Assembly: GCA_047495785.1 (NCBI GenBank) | Contig: JBLDXI010000007.1 | Location: 1,302,001 to 1,366,000, forward strand | From: Lepidodermella squamata | Lineage: Eukaryota > Gastrotricha | Direction of reading: 5' to 3' | DNA length: 64,000 bases | Shown: positions 10,023 to 19,400 of the stretch, piece by piece | Layout: the number at the start of each line of letters is the position of its first letter | Numbering within the stretch: position 1 is the first letter of the stretch | Position numbers and translations under genes: made by a program | The notes under the pieces: generated by a model | The model's input: the letters and a program-made list of their open reading frames with translations, nothing else | Told to the model about the DNA's origin: nothing | The model's database searches: none

Positions 10023-10886
10023 TTACGCATGTGTAATAGCTGTTGTTCTAGTTAGAGGATCCATCTCATAGAAGTCGTTCGGTGTATCGTCCTTCGAAGG
10101 ATTTCGCCGCCGCGCCGGCTTACTCGCCGGCACTTCCTCCATCAACCTATGGCCACTTGAATGTTGGACGAAATCAGCTTGCATGCAAAAAATCCTTCTA
10201 ACAACTTGCCGGAAAGCTTGGTGTTGCCTATAGGAATGAGTCGCGAAATACGCCATAACGCCTAGGACTAGTAAGACCAAGCAAATAATGCCGGCGACAA
10301 CTCCTTTCATCAACAGTTTGCCAGAGCTGTCGGTCGATGTTTTGACGGCCTGGGCGAATAAAGTGCTTTCTAGGTCAGAACTTGGGATGTCGCAACGCTC
10401 GCCAGTGAAAAGTGGGTCACACGCGCACATTATGACCCGTTCGTTATGACCGTTGCCCCTTATTGCTAGCACGTAGCAATGGCCGTGATCGCAGTCTCTT
10501 TTCTTTGTTTCATACGCCGAGCACGTGTCTTTGAAGACCTGGGCTTGAGTGCTAGGTAGCGACGTGATGTTATCCCAGAAGGTTGATGATTCATTCTGCG
10601 TCTCGTCGATCAACGTCGTTGTCGCTATCGGCGGCGCGGCGGATGTGGTTTCAGGCAAATCTCTGATGTCGACCGTGAACGGCCAAGCATTTTCAGGCGG
10701 CATTAACGGGGCGAAAAAACTCGACCCGCCATTTGCGGTGTTGTCAATCATTCGGTAATGAACAGCTTGCCGCGAGAAAAGGTTTTGAAAGCAGAAATCT
10801 GACAAAAATGACGCATTTGTCGAGGCAATGATTGCCAATAGGATTTGAGCTAAAAAAGGTGACATTTTGAGATCTATGAACGACAT
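10023..10886 (-). CDS. single-EGF, single-pass membrane protein; EGFR-ligand-like
   Basis: Single-exon 287-residue ORF from ATG 10886; a second in-frame ATG at 10865 starts directly at the signal peptide (MSPFLAQILLAIIASTNA). There is one EGF module at residues about 122-165 with six cysteines (C-x9-C-x4-C-x16-C-x-C-x8-C) ending TGERC, the C-terminal signature of EGFR ligands. A hydrophobic TM segment follows at about 193-215 (VVAGIICLVLLVLGVMAYF), then a basic cytoplasmic tail. Signal peptide, one EGF, short stalk and TM is the layout of Spitz/LIN-3/TGF-alpha-type proligands. TATAAA lies at 10921-10926, which would give a very short 5' UTR and favours the second ATG. Ligand function is inferred; other single-EGF membrane proteins exist. 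Confidence 0.68.
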   Translation of the reverse strand: MSFIDLKMSPFLAQILLAIIASTNASFLSDFCFQNLFSRQAVHYRMIDNTANGGSSFFAPLMPPENAWPFTVDIRDLPETTSAAPPIATTTLIDETQNESSTFWDNITSLPSTQAQVFKDTCSAYETKKRDCDHGHCYVLAIRGNGHNERVIMCACDPLFTGERCDIPSSDLESTLFAQAVKTSTDSSGKLLMKGVVAGIICLVLLVLGVMAYFATHSYRQHQAFRQVVRRIFCMQADFVQHSSGHRLMEEVPASKPARRRNPSKDDTPNDFYEMDPLTRTTAITHA

Positions 10887-11627
10887 TGAGCTGGGGATTT
10901 CAGCGAGTTGTGTTATGGCTTTTATATCTGAATGTGGGTATGAAGTTTTATCAGCGACGTAGGTGGTGTGTCGTAGGAAGGAGCAGTGAATTCTACTCGG
11001 CACGCACACAGTTTACTGTAAAACTGAGCGCGATAAGATATTCAGCAGGGAAATAGCCCCCATAGCGATAATAAAGGCTATATGTTGGCTACTTGTGCTA
11101 CTAGAGACCCTGGGCTGGTCAGCGTTTTGTATCGTTATCTTGTGGTATAGAGTTTTAATTGATAGAGAAAACAAGGTTTCTTGTTTGAATCATGAAATGC
11201 AAATGAACAAGGGCAGCTATATAGGTAAAATAGGAAATAAATAGACAACTAAAAAGTGAAACATAGTATTCAAGGCATTTCAGGACACAGCAACACTTTA
11301 ATTGACAAAATGAGGCGGGAATTTTTTTGCATTTGGCACGTGACTCGAGACTCATTTTTTCCTAAATTTTTCTATTTTTTGGCGATTCACCTACGAAACT
11401 GCGAAAAAGAGCATTTTTGCATGCAAATGGGAAGAATTTTTAGTAAATCTGTCAACACAGGCTCGAACTTAGCTTGTCGGACTTTTCGAACTATACCAGA
11501 CTTTTTTCCAAAGCTTTAATGGGTTTTAATTTGCGTCAGTTTTCCTCGATTCATAACGCCTTATCAACTAAAACAAAAAACACTCCTAAAATATTAAAAA
11601 TGAGTCACGAGCTATAGCGATAACGGC
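10887..11627. other. intergenic, no gene seen
   Basis: Apart from the TATA box of the EGF gene, only short ORFs in AT-rich sequence are present. Confidence 0.5.
10921..10926 (-). promoter_or_regulatory. TATA box of the EGF-domain gene
   Basis: TATAAA on the minus strand, about 35 bp upstream of the first ATG (10886) and about 56 bp upstream of the second (10865). Confidence 0.45.
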
Positions 11628-12556
11628 TGTACGGCTTTTCAGCAGTGACATTTCAGCAGTGATTTGTGATAATTTTTCCTAAATTCTCCGTGACATTTGC
11701 GCAGTGACATTTCAGCGGAGACATTTCATCAACAGAATTTCAGCCGTATTCAGCAGGAGGGCTATGCGCTGCATTGAAGTTGAGCTCAAAAAGTGCAAGT
11801 TCAATGCCCGAGATAAATGAATACAAATTGATGAAGTGTCACCGCTCACTTGTCTGCAGGAATTATTTAAATTAATACAAATATTTGATTTTTATTGATT
11901 TTTTGCTGACAAGGTGTCACTAATGAAAAGTCACTGCTGATTTGACCCTCATTTGTTGAAGTGTCACTGCTGAAAAGTCTGACCACGAGCGATAACAATA
12001 AGAAAACACCCAAAGAATCCAGAGTTTTTTCCAACTCAACTTGACCTATATGACCGGACCAGGATTTCCTCGTAAAACCCACCCCATACCGGCCGGTAAA
12101 AACCGGAAATACCTCTTTTTACCTTTTTTGAATCGTGGTCAGACTTTTCAGCAGTGCCACTTCAGCAAATGAGGGTCAAATCAGCAGTGACTTTTCATCA
12201 GTGACAAATGAGCAAGTGACATTTCGTCAATTTTTATTTATTAATCTTGGGCATTGACCTTGCAATTTTTGAGCTCGACTTCAATGTAGCGCATAGTCCC
12301 CCTGCTTAGGGTGGCTAAAATTCTCCTGATAAAATGTCTCCGCTGAAATGTCACTGCGCAAATGTCATTGAGATAAAAATAATAAATTTGAAAAAATATA
12401 GGAAAAATTAACAAAAATCGCTGCTGACTTGTCACTGATGATTTGTCACTGCGCAAATGTCGCAGCTCAAATGTCACTGCTCATTTGTCACTGATGAAAA
12501 GTCACTGCTCATTTGACCCTCATTTGCTGAATTGTCACTGCTAAAAAGTCGTACAA
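11628..12556. mobile_element. foldback-type repeat with long inverted arms made of a reiterated word
   Basis: The outer ends TGTACGGCTTTTCAGCAG (11628) and the reverse complement of CTAAAAAGTCGTACA (ending 12556) pair. The arms stay inverted for about 350-430 bp: for example the 11751-11841 block (GGGCTATGCGCTGCATTGAA) pairs with 12217-12310, and GTCTGACCACGA (about 11977) pairs with TCGTGGTCAGAC (about 12134). Inside the arms a roughly 14-15-bp word, GTGACATTTCAGCA and variants, is repeated about 20 times. The centre (about 11990-12130) is unique. There is no transposase ORF, so this would be a non-autonomous foldback element. Confidence 0.7.
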
Positions 12557-13412
12557 CCTTTTGAATAACTGCATATAATACACAAGAATAAAAATGAATA
12601 TTAGTGCGAATAATTTATATTCCTACAAAGCTGCTTCTCCGTGCTCCCGGTGCCATTGTCAATGCAAGCGGCATTTTTATTACACGGAACTCTTTCGCTT
12701 TGTAGTACGATTTCCTGGTAAACCGCGGTCATTTTTCTCTAACCGGACCTGGCCCATATCGGTAACCTGTTATTCTACCGGCCGGTTTGCACAACATGTT
12801 TCCTCTCTGGAGTAATCTGGAATGTCGCCTAATTCACTAATATTTCCAGGCTAAAAAAGAAGATGTTCAGGTCAAGAAATTTGAACGGAAAAAATTCCCC
12901 AGGTTCTGGTATTTTAAAGAACAATACCTACCTGACCGAGGCTCTTCAAATTCATCTTCTACCGAAGAATTCAAACCTTTCGTAAATAATTTGCCGTTTA
13001 CGTGGAATTAGCTCTTTCTTCTTAGAATCGCGTCTTCACCTTCTCTTCCTATCTTACCTCGATCATTAACTAGGCCAGATAATTAAAGGTATGAAAAGGC
13101 ATATTATTTTTTCTGTCACAAAAATAAGTCCTAATCCACAGAGAAAAAAATGAGATGTTTCTCTATGGCTGCATAATATTTTGAATATTCATGAGCTAAA
13201 AGGTGAACACGTCTTTTTGTCAGCCGGCGTGCCTGAGAGAGGCGTCCTATCTACGTCACACGGTTTAATCTTCCTTACAGTGAAAGTCAGTTGTTTCCAG
13301 CTAATTGAGTCGCGGCATTGATAAGAAACTTTCGCAAGCTTTGTGGCAACATAGCTGTTCCGTTAGAATAATCAAATAAAATTATTTCACGAATATTGAT
13401 AGCTCTCATCTG
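12557..13412. other. intergenic, no gene seen
   Basis: No recognisable feature; presumably contains the promoter of the following membrane protein gene. Confidence 0.45.
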
Positions 13413-14048
13413 ATGTCTGCAACGAATTCAGCGCAAGCTAATCGCTACGGTTCAACGAACTTTCTTTATCAATCACACACCGATCAGCGAAAACAAATAT
13501 ACTTGAAATGGCGGGAAGAAATGGAAGAGACGGCTGATAAATGGGAAAAAAAATCTAATTCCAAGGATGGCCATGTCCGCAGGCTAAAACTCGCCATCTA
13601 TATTCTAACTGGCTTTTTGGTGGCAAATGAAATAGGAGCTGTTGCGTTGTCTGGAATTCTATTACAGGATGTAGAGGATGGCCACGAGATGTTGGAGATT
13701 TTGAACTTTGTTTTCGACATTGTTTCACTTTTCCACTGTGTTCTTATTCCGTTTGTCTATTTTATGATGACGCTTTCGCAAATGGAATGTGACCATTTCG
13801 CTAACTGTGTTCACATTGCTAGAGGATATCAGTACGAAATAGAAAAACGGTGGAGAGAGCAGCTAACAAATACTGAGGAACATTTCGCGGAAATTACTCA
13901 ATTGTACAAGGAATATACTATAGACATCATCAGCGCTGCCAAGAAGAATGAGAGAAGCATCCCATTAAGATTTATTCGCCACAATCGTAACCAACTCATT
14001 CAAAATCGGGATGATGAAGTTCACATTATTGATGGAGAAGGTATGTAA
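13413..14048 (+). CDS. unknown two-TM protein
   Basis: An ORF of 211 codons with a proper ATG. The N-terminal about 60 residues are charged (KWREEMEETADKWEKKS), followed by two hydrophobic segments (about 60-86, LAIYILTGFLVANEIGAV...; about 96-124, LNFVFDIVSLFHCVLIPFVYF) and a charged, helix-prone C-terminus. I do not recognise the family. The end reads GGAGAAG|GTATGTAA, a good splice donor just before the stop, so the true C-terminus may continue in a later exon that I could not place. No signal peptide is seen. Confidence 0.5.
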   Translation: MSATNSAQANRYGSTNFLYQSHTDQRKQIYLKWREEMEETADKWEKKSNSKDGHVRRLKLAIYILTGFLVANEIGAVALSGILLQDVEDGHEMLEILNFVFDIVSLFHCVLIPFVYFMMTLSQMECDHFANCVHIARGYQYEIEKRWREQLTNTEEHFAEITQLYKEYTIDIISAAKKNERSIPLRFIRHNRNQLIQNRDDEVHIIDGEGM

Positions 14049-14429
14049 TTCGATTAGTTGTAACTATTCCACAAGAAAATGACAATCATGAGGAGTTATT
14101 TATTTTATTCAATGTGTGTGTCTGTTAAAGATTATATGATTATAATTTATTAAAATGAAGATAAACGTTGCCGCCATGCTGTTTTACATGCTTGCCGACG
14201 TCGTATAGGGTATGTGGAAATAGGATTACCCTTACCCTATGGCTTTCCTTGGAAAAATACTATTTCCCCCTCTCATCGATTCATTTGGCTGCGCCAAACG
14301 AGCTCGGGGTTCCAGATCGGGGAAAGGGGGATTATAGGATTTCTCTATGGCTAACCAAAGAGTATTCCCTTAATGTCAATATGGATACGACAGAATTACC
14401 CGAGATTTTGCGAGGGTCCTGTTAATAAA
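14049..14429. other. intergenic, no gene seen
   Basis: Short ORFs only; the transcript of the two-TM gene probably ends here. Confidence 0.4.
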
Positions 14430-14706
14430 TACCGTACTGCCCGAAATGTAGGGCTTGTCCCCTTTGTTTTTTTCAAAACAAGTCGAAACCCCGTCTTATA
14501 TTTGAGACCGCCTTTTTTTGAGGCGTGACCTCTATCATTTCGAACCCTCTTCAAATTATCACATTTCGCAAATCATGTTACACGCGTGGGCGACCTGACC
14601 ATTATTTGAGGCCTGACCTTTGTTATTTCGAATGACCCTTGGACCGCGTCTTATATTTGAGGCCGACTTTTATACGAGGCTGACTAACTTTTCGGGCAGT
14701 ATGGTA
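14430..14706. mobile_element. MITE with 17-bp terminal inverted repeats, 277 bp
   Basis: The left end TACCGTACTGCCCGAAA and the right end TTTCGGGCAGTATGGTA pair with one mismatch. The interior repeats words such as TTATATTTGAGGCCG and GAGGCNTGACCT. A partial second copy (about 90 bp, same right-hand sequence) is at 23321-23411. Confidence 0.7.
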
Positions 14707-14988
14707 TATTGCTCAACAACTTCGTTCAAAACATCTGAACCCACGTGAGTGACTGGATTGAACAGCGATTTTCCAATATTACATCGATTCGAACATGATG
14801 CCATCATTTCGATATAGAAGTGCGTCATGGTTTTAATTAAATCCTCTATAAAATCAGCTTTGAAAGGTTCCACAAGATCACTCTTAGTTTCATTCGAACA
14901 TTAAAGATCTCACCGATACATTGTGAGCGATCTAGTTGTTTCATTGTGATTTTCAATAATTTTAATTGCTTTCAGGTTCTGCCGAAAC
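14707..14988. other. 5' region of the small secreted protein gene
   Basis: A splice-acceptor-like TGCTTTCAG lies 13 bp before the ATG at 14989, consistent with a 5' UTR intron or a trans-splice site. Confidence 0.4.
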
Positions 14989-15372
14989 ATGCAAGCCTTA
15001 GCATTGATTCTGCTCGTCGCCTTACCTGCCGTCTTCACACGCGACCTCAGTGAAGCCTACGATCAGGTTTCGTCAGGGTCTGTATCAGAACAATCGGTCC
15101 AAAACAGTCAATCTGCTGGTGGCTCCCGTGATCTGGACGAATCAACAAAAGACCGGCTGATGAAAGGGCTCGAAGAAACAAGTGATCGAAGCCTTGTGTG
15201 GACGCCATTCGGCGCTACCGAACGGCCCAACTTCCACTGCACCTACCTGAACAACATGCCTGGAACTAGCGTCTGCTGCACGTTCACCTCGCTGTACCTT
15301 GTTCAATGCTACACGCCATCGAATTTCGTCCTACCTTGGTCTCCAGCTGCTGGCGTCGCTTTCGGCAAATAA
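14989..15372 (+). CDS. small secreted protein, unknown family
   Basis: 127 residues with a signal peptide (MQALALILLVALPAVFT). The mature N-terminal half is polar and Ser/Gln-rich. The C-terminal half carries four cysteines (FHCTYLNN, SVCCTFTS, LVQCYTP), probably two disulfides, and aromatic residues. The ATG directly follows an acceptor-like TTTCAG, and AATAAAAATAA at about 15500 is the likely polyadenylation signal. No family is recognised. The location next to other secreted-protein genes is the only context. Confidence 0.55.
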   Translation: MQALALILLVALPAVFTRDLSEAYDQVSSGSVSEQSVQNSQSAGGSRDLDESTKDRLMKGLEETSDRSLVWTPFGATERPNFHCTYLNNMPGTSVCCTFTSLYLVQCYTPSNFVLPWSPAAGVAFGK

Positions 15373-16410
15373 AAGCGATGAAAAATCGGAATTTAAAACA
15401 AAACAGCCGTCTCACACTTGTTCTTTCATCCTCGTGCTTGTTCTATCCATTTTTATACATAATTTCAGTGCATAATGACCAGTTTGTAGCTCAAGGAGAA
15501 TAAAAATAATCAAGTCAATGACCTCCAAGAACCAATTATTTATTCAACTTCGAGAATAGCGTGATAAAAAGAAGACCATTTATAAGTGTCACAGGCTTCC
15601 GAAACGCCACTGTAAGTGTCATCCTTGAATCGAAGAAACTATAAACGAACTAACATTATTGAACCAAGAAAACACGCCGATATCTTCAGCAATTAATTTC
15701 GAAATTTGCAAGGGATAAATCAGTTGGCGTTCAAGCCTCTGAACAACGTTTGAAATTTTGAAATTCGTCATGCCGAATCGAGATTTGGCGAAATTTGACC
15801 TCAATTATGATAAGTGACGCACACAAAAAAGTCAGTCACGTGTCTCATAAATTGTGCGCGATTTATTTTATAATTTTTTTTCCAAACTACCTTCCTCCGT
15901 TAACGATCATCAATTTAAAAATAAATCTACGAGGAAAATCCGCGATTTCACTCATGAATTACGGTAATTTTCGGTAATTTTTGCAATTTTATCCTGGTGC
16001 GCTCCAGAATTTCTCCGGATTTTTTCATTCCGTTTAGTTTTATAATTAATAGTTAATATCAATACATCAATAATTTATCCTGGCCTTGAAATAGGACATT
16101 CCTAATTTGTTATCCTTTTTCTACGAATTTCCTTGGATTTATTAGACATTTATTTATATATTTTAGTGAATTCGTTACTATTCAGCCGAATGATATAGGT
16201 AAAATTGCTAGAAATTATTGATGATGCGAATTTCAAATTAAGAGCTGAAGACAACTTGTTCATTGTTCATTTAGACCACAGAAAAAATAATTCAAATTTC
16301 AGCCTAAATATAATAGTGCGATTTTTCAATTTTAATTGTTTTATAAAACACAAGCTGGATCATTGATTGATCCGAAAATATATCTGGGTGAATTTAAGAG
16401 TTTTGATTAA
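15373..16410. other. intergenic, no gene seen
   Basis: AT-rich; contains the 3' UTR of the secreted-protein gene. Small ORFs show no pattern. Confidence 0.5.
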
Positions 16411-19400
16411 TTAATTTTTCGTTGAAGTTTGAGATGTCGCATCGGCCGGAGCGCGTTCTAGCAGCGCGATAATTTCAACGCGCTTTTTGCGGTTCTCATT
16501 ATTGACCGCCGCATTCTCAGCCATGCGAATCGACGGCCGTTGCGCCAACACGTCACTATTCACAGACAACACACTGCTATTCGGAATATCAATCGCATCG
16601 CCTGTTATCGTAGCCGCATCCGCAGGGTCCATATCGCCTACCAACTCATCGTCCTCGGCCAACAAATTTTTCGCAAGATCCAACGGCGTTATGCCTCGCC
16701 ACTCCTTCGCCATCGTATTCGCGCCATTAGCGATCAAACTTTCAACACTGGCTGGTCTATTGAAATCAACAGCTCGATGAAGCGGAGTTTCCTTGTCGTT
16801 ATCAGTCGCGTTGACCTTCGCGCCCAGCTTAATTAGGAGTTCAATAATATTTCGATCGCCGCTTTCGGCAGCTGCGTGAAGTGGCGTGAGGCCATACGCA
16901 GCCTTTTCATTGACATTTGCCCCATTTTCGACTAGCAATTTGATAATTGCCTCGTGTCGGAACCAGCAAGCGTCGAACAGCGGTGTCGCCTCGGCCTCGT
17001 CGTCTCGTAATTTCAGAATTTGCTTCCCGCCCCGCTCGATGAAGATTCGAGCCACCTCGGTTTGGCCGGCTTCGCATGCCCAGTGAAGCGGGGTTCGGCC
17101 GGATTTTGTTCGGGCTTCCATATCGGCGCCTGATTCGATGAGAAGTTCGACGAGGTGCTTGCTGCCAAGCCCGGCGGCGACGTGAAGCAAAGAACATTCA
17201 CGGTTGTCGTCAACACTCGTTACTTTGACATTAGCGCCTCGTTCTAGGAGCAGCCGACACGCTTCGACTTGGGCCTGAATAATAGGAAAATATTAAAAAA
17301 TAAATCATTGAAATTGCATAAATCAAGGAAATGCAGCTGAGGATTATTATCATGCTTTTATCAAGGTTTGAAAGCTAGAACAGGACTAATTGAATACCTT
17401 CAAGCTTGCCCAGAAAAGTGGCGTTCGTCCATTGATGTCAGGTGCTTCGATACTGGAAGAAAATAAAATAATCAAAAATCGAAATTTAATTAACCGTGGA
17501 CAGAAAGAAAATAAGGAGTTAAGATTGTCCTTTCGAGCCAAGATTGAGTATTCCTTCAAATTGCGAAGAAGGAATCTCCTTCCGATTTTCATCAAGCTTG
17601 CGGCTATTCTCAACATCAGGTTCGATAGTTTTTCACTGAATTTTCAAGTAAATATAGCGGGAGCCAAAATATATTTTTCCATTTTCTGCCGAATTCTCAC
17701 CCTAAATCTGAGGGTCCAGCATTAGACTTTCCCAGCACAACATTTTCCAAGTTTATAGCACTAAAAATCTACTTTTGTTTGTTCGCTGTTAACCAATAAA
17801 CTCCTATTTGGCATTTTTTGCGCTATCGGCGTCCAGTTTGTGAGTTATACTTCAGCCTGCAGAGCCGATATCGATTTCAAGTATCGATTTTACAAATCAG
17901 TGATTTTGCCAATATCAGCAGTCTTGGAAACAATTTTTTATTTGCCTGAAGGTTCCAGATAGTTCAATAAAAATTCCAGGGTCATCGGCTTTATCAATCA
18001 AGCAATAAAAAACTTGAAATCGCTAGAAATCGGGAAATTCAGGACTAAAGTAATTAAATTTAGTGCTGGAACCTTGGAACCTCTTGCAACCTTTAGTATA
18101 TAGATCCCCCTATTTTGAGCTCTGACTAATGCTATGAAATGCAAACATGTTCTCATGTTCTAAATATTTTAATTGTTCAATAATGATATTAAATCGGGAT
18201 TAAGCTTGGCCAAAAAGTCATGATCCGGCCTTATACTGAAAATCAAGCAGAATTTTATGGTAATTTTGTATTTGGATTTTTTCAGAATCAATCATTAAAT
18301 TCCCAAATTGTTTGAAAATGCATTCATGGCGAACAAATTATTTAAAATTTGCTTCAAAGTGAAACAGGCATATTAGCATAATAAAATTTGGATTCACAGG
18401 ATCTATGACTTGAAAGGATGGCTAATTGAATGATAGCAGGAAAGTAAAATTTAGCGCTGAATTTCCAAGTTTCATAAATGTTTCCATCAAACCCCAATTT
18501 TCTATGTTGTAAACAGACCTAAATTTATCTGAATTATTTGTGAAACTTACTTTGCACCACGGTCCAGCAGCAGGCGTATCATGTTAAGGTGGCCCATCGA
18601 CGCCGCAATGTGAAGCGCCGTCTCGCCCCAAGCATCCATCGACTCGCGGTCCCGCTCCACCTTCGCATCAACAATCGCCCCGTGATCGAGCAACAACAAC
18701 GCCACCACATCATTATTATTCTCCGCCGCCCAATGCAGCGGCGTTTTCCCGCTTTTCGTCCTCGAATTAACATTAGCCCCAGATTGTATCAACAACTTGG
18801 CCACATCAACCCGGTCAAAAGCAGCGGCTCGGTGCAACGGCGTCGCGCCATTTCGGTCATCCTTCGCGTTCAACTCGGCGCCATTTTCAATCAAAATACG
18901 AGCCGCGTCAATATCGCCGTACTTTGCCGCGATATGCAACGGCGTTTGGCCCAATTTATTGCGGCCGTTGCAGTTGGCCTTGGCGACTTGAAGCAGGTAT
19001 CGAACTATGACAACGTGGCCCAGTGTAACAGCGGCTGTCAACGGCGTGCTCAATTCCTCATTCTCCGCGCCCTCAACACTCACCTCGACGTTAGCACCTC
19101 TTTCTACGAGTAGTTGTAACATGCCTAATTGACAACTATGACAGGCTCGGTATAACGGCGTTTCTTTCGATGACGACGTAGTCGCCTCTAAATTCGCCCC
19201 GCAGTCGATGAGGCAGGCGGCTAGATCGACCCGGCCTGATTCGGCAACTCGGTGAAGTGCCGTCATTTTTTGACCCGGTTCCGCCTCCGGTACCAACTCG
19301 GAACCTATTGCCTCCTCAAGATCGACCCCCTGCGATTTTAAAACCTCGCGTAATCTGGCGAGATCCCCATTTTCTAGGGCTTTAGCTAAATCCCCAGGCT

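Noticed and set aside
11628-12556. CRISPR-like array
   Set aside because: Units are irregular, lack uniform spacers, and form long inverted arms in eukaryotic DNA.
18589-19113. Arg-rich plus-strand ORF
   Set aside because: Antisense of ankyrin repeats; repeats explain the open frame.
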